Shown one piece after another: positions 1-5,825 of a stretch of DNA of 5,825 nt. The notes under the pieces are model-generated. The model was not told where the DNA came from, ran no database searches, and saw only the letters and a list, made by a program, of their open reading frames with translations. Numbering within the stretch: the stretch's first letter is position 1; the number at the start of each line of letters is the position of its first letter. The stretch spans positions 1 through 5,825 of the forward strand of contig CALGIB010000473.1 of the NCBI GenBank assembly GCA_937915955.1, in the 5' to 3' direction. The position numbers and the translations under genes were made by a program. The stretch comes from an uncultured Pseudomonadota bacterium (GTDB lineage: Bacteria > Myxococcota_A > UBA796 > CAJQPC01).

Positions 1-407
1 GCCGACCACACGCCCGCCCAGGCCCCCCAGCGCATGCTCTCCCGCGAGCGCGTGAGGAAGAGCACCACGACCAGGCTGGCCAGACCCACGAAGAAGACCA
101 TGGGCAGGCCGATCCAGCCCAGGCTGCTGCCCGCGATGCCGCCGAAGAGCAGCATCAGCGTGGCCGCGGTGACCCAGAGGGCGGCCGCGACGCCGCGGAA
201 GCCCAGGGCGCCCAGCGCCGCGCCGAAGACCGCAGGGATCAACAGATAGAACGGGAGCAGCGTGGCCAGCTCACCCACCCGCAGCGAGGGGTGCCTGAGC
301 GCGAAGTGCACCAGCTCCTCGGCCGCCAGGAAGGTGAAGCCGGTCGCAGCGCCCAGGCCCGCGCCCTTGAGCGTGTCCTGGGGACGGTTGGGTGCAGCCT
401 CACTCAC
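1..407 (-). CDS. Multi-pass membrane protein, N-terminal 135 residues, truncated by window edge
   Basis: The frame runs from GTG 407-405 to the left edge without a stop. An in-frame TAG at 419-417 lies four codons upstream, so this GTG is the earliest start; no good Shine-Dalgarno is seen. The first 14 residues are hydrophilic (SEAAPNRPQDTLK). Four hydrophobic stretches follow at about 15-35, 46-70, 72-93 and 98-119, rich in Gly, Ala, Leu and Phe, each long enough to cross the membrane, with basic residues after the fourth (TRSRESMR). It starts 31 bases after the lipoprotein stop, so it is probably co-transcribed. I do not recognise the family. Some GC-rich bacteria carry a multi-pass N-terminal domain ahead of an extracytoplasmic sulfatase- or phosphatase-like domain, but nothing visible here confirms that. 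It could equally be a small integral membrane protein. Confidence 0.75.
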   Translation of the reverse strand, partial: MSEAAPNRPQDTLKGAGLGAATGFTFLAAEELVHFALRHPSLRVGELATLLPFYLLIPAVFGAALGALGFRGVAAALWVTAATLMLLFGGIAGSSLGWIGLPMVFFVGLASLVVVLFLTRSRESMRWGAWAGVWS

Positions 408-438
408 CGCCGCTGACTATCGGGCAGACCGTCGCTTG

Positions 439-2049
439 TCACAGGGATCGGTCAGACGGGAAGGGGCCCAGGAGCAGCCAAGCCCGCCCGGCCTCGTCCT
501 GGTCGTCGGGGGCCCCCACCAGCAGCTCGGGCAGGCCGTCGCCGTCCAGATCCGGCACGCCCGCGAGGCCCCTGCCGAAGGACTCCGGGCCGTCGAGGTG
601 GACCTCGGTGCCGTCCACGAAGAGCAGCGTCGCCCGGTCCAGGCCGGGCTCGCCGACCAGCAGCTCGGGCGCGCCGTCGCCGTCCACGTCGCCGGGGGCC
701 GCCACGGCCTGGGCCTGGAGTCCCCAGGATCGGCCCGCGCTGGTGAAGGCCTGCTGGCTCCCGGGTGCGGCGATGAGCAGCTCGTCGAGGCCGTCCCCGT
801 CGAAGTCCCCCACCCCGGCCAGATCCCAGCCGTAGAGCGAGTCGTCGGGCCCCTCGAGCACCTCGACCCCGTCCTGCCCCGAGACGAAGACCTGGTCCGA
901 GAACGGCGCGCCGGCGGCCCACTCCGGCAGCCCGTCGCCGTCCAGATCCCCGGCCCAGGCCACCGACAGGCCCAGGTAGCCTTCGGGGACCCGCCCCTCC
1001 AGGGTGGGCTCGGGCAGCAGCCCGGGCTCGTTCAGCAACCAGGCGCCCCCCAGCTTGTCCTGCCAGCCGTAGCCCCCGGCCAGCAGCCCGTGCTCGCTGG
1101 CCGCGACGTCGACCCCGGCCCAGAGGCGCTCGACCTCACCCTGCCACAGCGTCAGGCTGCGCAGATCGCTGTCCAGCTGGTCGCCGTCGACCAGGTAGAC
1201 GGCGCCGGCCAAGGAGGCCCGGTCGTCCTGGCCCGGGGCGCCGATCAGCAGCTCGCCCAGCCCGTCTCCGTCGTCGTCCGCCAGGCCGGCCAGGGACCAG
1301 CCCAGGTAGTTCGCCCGCCCGAGGCCGACAGCCAGCGGCTCGTCCAGCAGCACCTCCCGGCGCCCGAGGTCCCGCCCGGGCACCAGGTAGACCGCGCCCA
1401 TCCAAGGCTCGTCCCCGTCGTGGTTCGGGGCCCCGATCAGCAGGTCCATGGCGCCGTCGCCGTCCAGGTCGGTGCTGGTCGCGGCGAAGCCCAGGCGCTC
1501 GCCCGGCAGGTCCGCGTGCAGCTCCACCGCCTCGATCCGCTCGGACTCCGGGCGCTCGAGCGAGAGCCAGGCCTGGGCCGAGCCCTGGGCGTGGCAGGTC
1601 GCCAGCGCCCGCTCACCCGGCCAGAGCAGCGGCCCGGGGTGGCCGTCCCAGTCGTAGCGGTAGAGCCCCTCGGCCTCGCTGCCGCAGTCCACCTCGCAGA
1701 GCCAGGCGTCCTGGACGGGCCTGGCCCGAAGCACCAGCTCGAAGGTCTCGGCGGGGCTCACCGCCGGGGAGCTGGCCCCGCCCAGGCGGTTCTCCACCAG
1801 GCATCGGACCCGGGTCTCGCAGCCGATGTCGTCCAGGACCAGCTCGCCCTGCAGGCCGTCGTCGAGGTACCAGCTGACCTGCGCGGCGACCTGGGGCTCC
1901 CAGCGGCAGGTGGGCACGTAGACGTCCCCCCGGTCCTCGAGCTCCACCCAGGCGCTGGCCGGCGCCGCCTGGGGGGCGGTGTCCTCGACCACGGGGCCGT
2001 CAGCGCAGGCGAGCAGGGAGAGCAGGGAGAGCAGGGAGAGCACGCCCAC
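439..2049 (-). CDS. Predicted lipoprotein with Ig-like Cys segments and seven-unit FG-GAP beta-propeller
   Basis: 536 residues, GTG start at 2049, TGA stop at 441-439. An in-frame TAG only one codon upstream makes this the earliest start; a second GTG two codons in (2043) is a possible alternative. The leader is a Leu/Ser hydrophobic stretch ending in the lipobox-like LLAC with Cys15, so export and lipidation are likely. It lacks the usual basic residue near the start, which weakens this. Residues about 30-180 contain Cys48, 77, 83, 118, 122 and 152 in two segments resembling Ig-like folds. Residues 190-515 form an FG-GAP array: six DxDGDG calcium-binding motifs (from D194, D258, D368, D415, D454 and D500), each followed by a LLIGAP-like strand, plus a degenerate unit near 313-329, giving seven units as in integrin-alpha-type propellers. 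Such proteins usually sit on the cell surface and bind ligands. No catalytic motif is seen, and the ligand is unknown. Confidence 0.9.
   Translation of the reverse strand: MGVLSLLSLLSLLACADGPVVEDTAPQAAPASAWVELEDRGDVYVPTCRWEPQVAAQVSWYLDDGLQGELVLDDIGCETRVRCLVENRLGGASSPAVSPAETFELVLRARPVQDAWLCEVDCGSEAEGLYRYDWDGHPGPLLWPGERALATCHAQGSAQAWLSLERPESERIEAVELHADLPGERLGFAATSTDLDGDGAMDLLIGAPNHDGDEPWMGAVYLVPGRDLGRREVLLDEPLAVGLGRANYLGWSLAGLADDDGDGLGELLIGAPGQDDRASLAGAVYLVDGDQLDSDLRSLTLWQGEVERLWAGVDVAASEHGLLAGGYGWQDKLGGAWLLNEPGLLPEPTLEGRVPEGYLGLSVAWAGDLDGDGLPEWAAGAPFSDQVFVSGQDGVEVLEGPDDSLYGWDLAGVGDFDGDGLDELLIAAPGSQQAFTSAGRSWGLQAQAVAAPGDVDGDGAPELLVGEPGLDRATLLFVDGTEVHLDGPESFGRGLAGVPDLDGDGLPELLVGAPDDQDEAGRAWLLLGPFPSDRSL
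505..1482 (-). repeat. FG-GAP / DxDGDG repeat array (propeller-coding)
   Basis: Coding repeats for residues about 190-515 of the lipoprotein. Motif starts are spaced roughly 64, 55, 55, 47, 39 and 46 residues apart if the degenerate third unit near 313 is counted, so the blades get shorter toward the C-terminus. On the plus strand the repeats appear as recurring CCGTCGCCGTCCA-like blocks, for example near 538, 669, 935 and 1455. The DNA similarity follows from the shared Asp-Gly-Asp-Gly codons. Confidence 0.85.
2011..2042 (-). repeat. Tandem 9-base repeat in the lipoprotein signal sequence
   Basis: Three perfect copies of a 9-base unit (plus-strand GAGCAGGGA at 2011, 2020 and 2029) are followed by a partial fourth (GAGCA at 2038). 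On the coding strand they encode repeating Leu-Ser-Leu in the hydrophobic core of the leader, just before the lipobox Cys. The unit is a multiple of three, so copy-number change would alter leader length by three residues without shifting the frame. Confidence 0.9.
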
Positions 2050-2055
2050 AGGCTA
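2047..2055 (-). other. Same-frame stop-codon-start junction between GH57 gene and lipoprotein gene
   Basis: On the minus strand the order is TAG (2055-2053), CCT, then GTG (2049-2047), all in one frame. Only one sense codon separates the two genes. A GGA at 2058-2056, six bases before the GTG, is the only Shine-Dalgarno-like triplet. Reinitiation by the terminating ribosome is the simplest reading; stop readthrough would give a fused protein of over 1,090 residues. Confidence 0.8.
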
Positions 2056-3732
2056 TCCGGACCAGTGCTCCAGCGAGAGCTCGCCGAAGAGCCCGTCCGC
2101 GGCCAGGGCCTCGGCCAGGGTGGCCTGCTGGACCGCGTCCGGGGAGCGCCCGGCCGCCAGATCCGAGGCGAGATCACAGAGCCCGTCGAAGCGGCTGGCG
2201 TGGCCGGAGAAGCGCTTGAACCCGTAGTCGGCCGCGCCGCCCCGCGTCACGGCGAAGGGCCAGTCCGAGGCCTGCATCAGCAGCAGCTCCCGGCCCGCCT
2301 GGATCAGCGCCTCGCGCACCTGGGCGCCGGCGCCCGCCTGCTCCTCGCGGAGCTGGGCGAAGCGGTCCTCGCTGCGGTGGATGACCTCCCACATCCACTT
2401 CGTGTCGGGCGCCAGCCAGGTCCGGTGATCCGATCCCTCGCCCCAGGAGCCCTCGGGCAGCGCGACGACCTTGTCAGGGCCGTGGGCGCCCACCGCGCCG
2501 CTGGCGCTGCGCAGGGTCACGGCGGGCTCGGCCGCCAGGGTGAGCAGCACGTCCTGCAGCCAGCGCAGGCCCTCGTGCCACCAGTGCCCGAAGAGCTCGG
2601 CGTCGAAGGGCGCCACCACGACCCCGGCCCGACCCGAGGTGTCCCGGTGCTGCTCGAGCACGCTGCGGACCACAGTCGCGAAGTGCTGGGCCTGGCTGTA
2701 GACCACGCCGGGCACCTGCTCCGGCTCGTAGCGAGCCTTGTCACCCAGGCTGGCGCGGGCCGAGGTGACCCGCCAGTAGCGCAGGCCGTCGCCGCCGTGC
2801 TTCTTGTGGAACTCGAGGTAGCGTCCGTCGCCGGGGTAGCCGACGCGCGCCGACCACACCTGCTCGCTCACGCCGGGGTGACGAGAGAGGGCCACGACGC
2901 CCTCGCCGTCTCCGGCCGAAGAGATCCGGTGCAGCTCGAGCGGAGAGCGCCAGCCCCGCTCGTCGTGCTCGGGTTGATCCCAGCCGGTCTTCACGAAGCG
3001 GCCCTGGTCCACCACGCCCTCGCAGCGCGCCCCGCCCAGCAGCGGCGCGTCGATCACCGTCCAGTCCACGCCGGCGCGAGCCAGCATAGTGTCCAGGCCC
3101 AGGCGCTCGACGCGCTCACCGGGCAGGACCGGCGAGGACCAGGATCCGCCGGCGCGGAAGGCGCACTCGGGCAGCCAGAAGCCCTTGGGTCGCTGGCCCA
3201 GGATGGACTCGGTGGTGTCCAGCCCGAGCTCGATGTGGGCGCGACAGCTCGCGTCCTGGCGCAGCAAGGGCAGGTAGGCGTGGGTGGCCGCGCTGGCCAT
3301 GAGCTCCAGGCGGCCCTGGGCCGCCCGCTGGGCGATGGCCGCCGGCAGATCCCCGTTGACCGCGTCGAAGCGTCGCTGCAGCTCGGCGAAGCGCTCGTCC
3401 CAGGTCTCCGCCAGCCCGACCAGGTGCTGGTCTCCCCAGCCTGCGAACTCGACGGCGTCGGCCTGGGCACGCAGGCGCCGGCCCGCCAGATAGGACCGGA
3501 AGCGATCGGGGAAGGCCGGATCCGCGAGCTGACTGAGCAGCACGGGGGTCAGCCCCAGCGTCAACGGACAGTCGACGCTGGCCTCGCCCAGGGCGTCGAC
3601 GACCCCCAGCAGCGGCAGCCAGACCTCGGCCACGGCCTCGTGCAGCCAGGCCTGACCGTGGGGCCAGCGGCCGTGATGGAGGACCCAGGGCAGGTGCCCG
3701 TGGAGGATGACGCTGAAGCTACCGGCTGGCAC
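2053..3732 (-). CDS. GH57 1,4-alpha-glucan branching enzyme-like protein (DUF1957 family)
   Basis: 559 residues, GTG start at 3732, TAG stop at 2055-2053. An in-frame TAG seven codons upstream fixes this as the earliest start, and the conserved HGHLPWV (11-17) follows at once, so no signal peptide is present and the protein is cytosolic. GH57 branching enzymes cut an alpha-1,4-glucan and rejoin the piece by an alpha-1,6 bond in glycogen-like polymers. Motifs in order: HGHLPWV; ELMASAATHAYLP (143-155); GFWLPECAF (184-192) with Glu189 as predicted nucleophile; SEQVWSARVGYPGD (289-302); APFDAELFGHWWHEG (374-388) with Asp377 as predicted acid/base; and the C-terminal LLLMQASDWPF (483-493). Length fits the bacterial branch (about 520-560 residues; the Thermococcus form is longer). 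Odd: the loop after VIDAP (226-250) has no Tyr where the branching branch carries an RYG-type segment, so it could be mainly hydrolytic or otherwise altered. It overlaps the upstream gene by 14 bases. Confidence 0.94.
   Translation of the reverse strand: MPAGSFSVILHGHLPWVLHHGRWPHGQAWLHEAVAEVWLPLLGVVDALGEASVDCPLTLGLTPVLLSQLADPAFPDRFRSYLAGRRLRAQADAVEFAGWGDQHLVGLAETWDERFAELQRRFDAVNGDLPAAIAQRAAQGRLELMASAATHAYLPLLRQDASCRAHIELGLDTTESILGQRPKGFWLPECAFRAGGSWSSPVLPGERVERLGLDTMLARAGVDWTVIDAPLLGGARCEGVVDQGRFVKTGWDQPEHDERGWRSPLELHRISSAGDGEGVVALSRHPGVSEQVWSARVGYPGDGRYLEFHKKHGGDGLRYWRVTSARASLGDKARYEPEQVPGVVYSQAQHFATVVRSVLEQHRDTSGRAGVVVAPFDAELFGHWWHEGLRWLQDVLLTLAAEPAVTLRSASGAVGAHGPDKVVALPEGSWGEGSDHRTWLAPDTKWMWEVIHRSEDRFAQLREEQAGAGAQVREALIQAGRELLLMQASDWPFAVTRGGAADYGFKRFSGHASRFDGLCDLASDLAAGRSPDAVQQATLAEALAADGLFGELSLEHWSG
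3719..3732 (-). other. Stop/start overlap coupling the two GH57 genes
   Basis: The GTG of the branching-enzyme-like gene (3732-3730) lies inside the last codons of the amylase-like gene, whose TAG is at 3721-3719, giving a 14-base overlap in different frames. A weak purine stretch (GAGATGG) about 9-15 bases before the GTG is the only ribosome-binding candidate. This arrangement usually couples translation of the second gene to the first. Confidence 0.8.
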
Positions 3733-5825
3733 GGATTCGGCTGTCCATCTCTACGGCGAGCTCGAGCGCGACCTTGCGCTTCTCCTCACCCCAGAGCTGG
3801 ACCGGCCAGCTGAACATCAGGCACACACCCTGGTAGGCCTCCTCCAGCTGACCGCGGCGATCCCGGATCATGGTGACGGGGTAGGTCCACAGCCGGCCCG
3901 GCTCATCGAGGCTGCGCAGGACGATCCTCAGCTTGCGTGAGGGGTCGGCCAGCTGAACCTGCTCGACGTCCTCGAGGCAGCGCGCGGAGAGCACGGGGAT
4001 CTCCTCGCAGCCGTCGACGATCAGGCGCGGGCCCCTGCCCACCGAGCTGCTCGCGCCCAGGTTGACCTCGACCGCGAACACGCTGTCCACCGGGCTCTGG
4101 GTGCGGTTGACGATGTCGTACTCGACCTGCACGGCGGGGCGGTCTCGGAGGAAGGTGTAGCGCTTGCGCACCTGCACCAGGCGCTCCTCACCGGACTGAT
4201 CGATGCGCCCCTCGCGGGTCATCCACACGCCGTAGCGGCGCGGGCCCTCGGCCTCGGCGCGGACCAGGCTGTAGACGCCGTCGTGGAAGTCGCCTTGCTC
4301 CGGGAAGCCTCCGTTGACCAGGTTCGCCAGGGTCGTCTGGGGGCCCAGGAAGCGATCGACGAAGCTGGCCCGGGTCGCGCGATCCAGGCAGACCCGGCCC
4401 GCGAGGTCCTCCATGTGGGTGCTGGTGCCGAGGTCGGTGGCGTCGTCCTCGTCGTCCTCGTCCTCCTCGGAGAGGTCCACCTCGTAGGTGTTGGTGATGT
4501 CGTCCGTGACGTCCTCGTCGTCGACGACCAGGCTGGGCAGCTTGCTGTACTCGTGCAGCGGTAGGAGCCAGGGCTCGTCCCGGCGCGTCATCGAGTCGAG
4601 CACGTTGCCGGGCAGGCTCCAGCTGCCGAGCTCGACCATGCTGCCGCCCTGGGTCGGGGTCAGCACCGCGCCGAAGTGGGGGGTGCGGACGAGGAGCTCC
4701 TCGAAGCCGTCGCAGTCCAGATCCGCGCGGAAGCTGCGGAGGCGGGCCGCCTCGCCGAGGGTGCGGGCCACCAGGCTCTCCGCCTCGCAGAGGTTGGCGT
4801 AGCAGCCGTTGCGGAGCGCCGCTTCATAGAGACCGCCGCGGGCCGAGGGCCAGAGCGCGGCGTTGCCCTGGGCTCGGTAGAGCGCCAGCGCGGCGTGCTC
4901 GAGCGCCTTGGCGCGCACCTCGTCGGTGCCCTGCTGCTCCAGGCGGAGGCGCAGCCGCTCGACCTCGCCCGAGGTCTGCATCATGCGCTTGTGGATGCGG
5001 TTGGCCTCCTCGTAGCGCATGAGCAGGGCCTGCCAGGTCCCGGCGCGCGTGAAGGGCCGGCGGCGGCCGTCGGCGGAGCGCGTCAGCTCGTCGGCCGGGA
5101 TGCCGGTGACCGCCTGGGCCAGGTGGGCCGGGATCCAGCTGGGCAGGTAGACCCGGCCATGGCAGGGCTGGCGCTGGAGCACCTCGCTGGGGTGGGCCGT
5201 GCGCAGCCAGTGGCTGTTGCGGTCGAGCGCGTCCAGGAAGCCCTTGAGCCAGGGACGAAAGGCGTCGCGCGCCATGGACTGGGCGATGCGCTCGGCGCTG
5301 CCCACCCAGTGCACGTAGCTCATGCCCATGGCGCGGCGGCGCTCCAGGATCGCGATCGCCGCCTCGTGGCGCTGGGGCCCGATCGTCGCGTCGAGCTGGG
5401 GATCGGTGGGCAGCACCTTGAGCGCGGCCCCGTTGCGCTCGGTCTGGTACCAGCCGTGGAGCTGCGAGGGGCGTACACCCGCGGCCAGCAGCGTCTCGCC
5501 GGCCACGAAGGCGTACTCGAGCCCGGCGTCGTGGAGCAGCTCGGGCAGGACCGGATCCCAGACCCCCTCGGCGAGGTAGGCGCCGCCAGGGCGCTTGCCC
5601 AGCTGCGCCTCGGCGAGGCGGGCCTGGAGCTGGATCTGCGAGAGCGCGTCGTGCTCGGGCAGCCCCGCGAGGAAGGGGTCGGCCCAGCCGCCGGCGAGCA
5701 GCTCGACGCGACGCAGCTTGACCAGGTCCTCGAGCACCGTGATGGCTTTCGGGGCGCGCATCCCCAGCCAGCGCAACAGGTAGCCGCTGAAGTGCAGCGA
5801 GAAGCGCAGATGTGGGCGATCCCGC
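3719..5825 (-). CDS. GH57 alpha-amylase / 4-alpha-glucanotransferase-like protein, probably catalytically degenerate; N-terminus outside window
   Basis: Open to the right edge: 701 residues are visible (numbered from the first full codon at 5824-5822), ending at TAG 3721-3719. A TTG at 5776 is not the start, because the 16 residues before it (containing RFSLHFSG) match the conserved early GH57 segment. Probably some 50 residues are missing, including the HQP region. Family members transfer or cleave alpha-1,4-glucans in the cytosol. Visible order: LLAGGWADP at 42-50 (family GGGFYEP); GAYLAEGVWDP at 81-91 with Glu86 as the expected nucleophile; a helical DUF1925-like part with YEEANRIHKRMM at 271-282; LYRAQGNAALW at 315-325; and a DUF1926-like beta domain from about 366, with DLDCDGFEELL, TPTQGGSMVELG and NGGFPEQGDF. 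The acid/base Asp motif reads GSAER at 175-179, and the YWHG motif reads LWPS. An acidic segment lies at 435-464. The gene is first in the visible operon. The family is clear; activity is doubtful. It may be a pseudoenzyme or glucan-binding partner of the next gene product. Confidence 0.9.
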   Translation of the reverse strand, partial: RDRPHLRFSLHFSGYLLRWLGMRAPKAITVLEDLVKLRRVELLAGGWADPFLAGLPEHDALSQIQLQARLAEAQLGKRPGGAYLAEGVWDPVLPELLHDAGLEYAFVAGETLLAAGVRPSQLHGWYQTERNGAALKVLPTDPQLDATIGPQRHEAAIAILERRRAMGMSYVHWVGSAERIAQSMARDAFRPWLKGFLDALDRNSHWLRTAHPSEVLQRQPCHGRVYLPSWIPAHLAQAVTGIPADELTRSADGRRRPFTRAGTWQALLMRYEEANRIHKRMMQTSGEVERLRLRLEQQGTDEVRAKALEHAALALYRAQGNAALWPSARGGLYEAALRNGCYANLCEAESLVARTLGEAARLRSFRADLDCDGFEELLVRTPHFGAVLTPTQGGSMVELGSWSLPGNVLDSMTRRDEPWLLPLHEYSKLPSLVVDDEDVTDDITNTYEVDLSEEDEDDEDDATDLGTSTHMEDLAGRVCLDRATRASFVDRFLGPQTTLANLVNGGFPEQGDFHDGVYSLVRAEAEGPRRYGVWMTREGRIDQSGEERLVQVRKRYTFLRDRPAVQVEYDIVNRTQSPVDSVFAVEVNLGASSSVGRGPRLIVDGCEEIPVLSARCLEDVEQVQLADPSRKLRIVLRSLDEPGRLWTYPVTMIRDRRGQLEEAYQGVCLMFSWPVQLWGEEKRKVALELAVEMDSRIRASR
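4433..4525 (-). other. Acidic low-complexity segment inside the amylase-like GH57 protein
   Basis: This encodes visible residues 434-464. Eighteen of the 30 residues from Asp435 to Asp464 are Asp or Glu, and none is basic. The core is a run of Asp/Glu from Glu453 to Asp461. The plus-strand DNA at 4440-4469 is a run of GTC and CTC triplets, consistent with slippage growth. It lies inside the DUF1926-like domain, between the TRRDEPW motif (413-419) and the RATRASFVDRFLG motif (482-494), so it is probably a surface loop. Confidence 0.85.

Noticed and set aside
34..249. Short plus-strand frame of 71 codons
   Set aside because: It lies opposite the membrane-protein gene, is Arg/Pro/Ala-rich and has no domain. 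The minus strand gives clear membrane segments and a bounded start.
1..407. Calling the membrane protein a sulfatase
   Set aside because: Only the hydrophobic N-terminal part is visible; no sulfatase catalytic motif is in the window.
408..438. Possible terminator or promoter between the lipoprotein and membrane-protein genes
   Set aside because: Only 31 bases, with no stable hairpin plus T-run and no convincing -10/-35 pair seen by eye.
262..3813. Plus-strand open frame of 1183 codons
   Set aside because: It is the codon-by-codon reverse complement of two well-supported GH57 and FG-GAP genes. Its protein is low-complexity Gly/Ala/Pro/Gln/Val-rich with no recognisable domain, and it is explained by absence of CTA/TTA/TCA codons.
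4688..4723. DLDCDGFEELL in the amylase-like protein as an FG-GAP repeat related to the lipoprotein
   Set aside because: A D.D.DG..E motif is ordinary at the start of the DUF1926-like domain in GH57 amylases. It occurs once and no propeller surrounds it.
5276..5317. Frameshift explaining the missing DGEKFG motif
   Set aside because: The other two frames across this stretch do not encode the motif, and conserved GH57 segments continue in the same frame on both sides.
5774..5776. TTG as start of the amylase-like gene
   Set aside because: The reading frame continues upstream to the window edge with the conserved RFSLHFSG segment of GH57, so the start must be outside the window.

Overview
The window is a compact, GC-rich (about 70% by eye) bacterial stretch in which every supportable gene lies on the minus strand, so it is transcribed from high to low coordinates. 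All three start codons that can be seen are GTG. The only gap between genes is 31 bases. I see no RNA gene, CRISPR array, insertion sequence, terminator or convincing promoter. The GC-rich codon use, the two adjacent GH57 genes and the FG-GAP lipoprotein with a Cys-containing leader region suggest a large-genome Myxococcota or deltaproteobacteria-like organism. That assignment is inference, not proof.

Layout in transcription order: (1) 5825-3719, the C-terminal 701 residues of a GH57 protein of the alpha-amylase / 4-alpha-glucanotransferase branch, whose start lies beyond the right edge. (2) 3732-2053, a 559-residue GH57 protein of the 1,4-alpha-glucan branching enzyme branch (DUF1957 type), overlapping the previous gene by 14 bases. 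(3) 2049-439, a 536-residue predicted lipoprotein with Cys-containing Ig-like segments and a seven-unit FG-GAP beta-propeller, starting one codon after the previous stop and in the same frame. (4) 407-1, the first 135 residues of a multi-pass membrane protein cut by the left edge.

The spacing (14-base overlap, 3-base gap, 31-base gap) argues for one polycistronic unit with translational coupling. The first two genes look like cytosolic alpha-glucan (glycogen-like) remodelling proteins; the last two look like envelope proteins, and nothing in the sequence directly ties them to glucan metabolism.

The most interesting signal is that both GH57 proteins are atypical at sites expected to matter. 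The amylase-like one keeps the region holding the Glu nucleophile, but has lost the Asp of the DGEK-type motif and the His-Gly of the YWHG-type motif. It also carries a strongly acidic 30-residue segment. The branching-enzyme-like one keeps both catalytic carboxylates but appears to lack the tyrosine of the catalytic loop. The pair may therefore be a catalytically altered or partly non-catalytic GH57 module rather than a textbook branching enzyme plus glucanotransferase.
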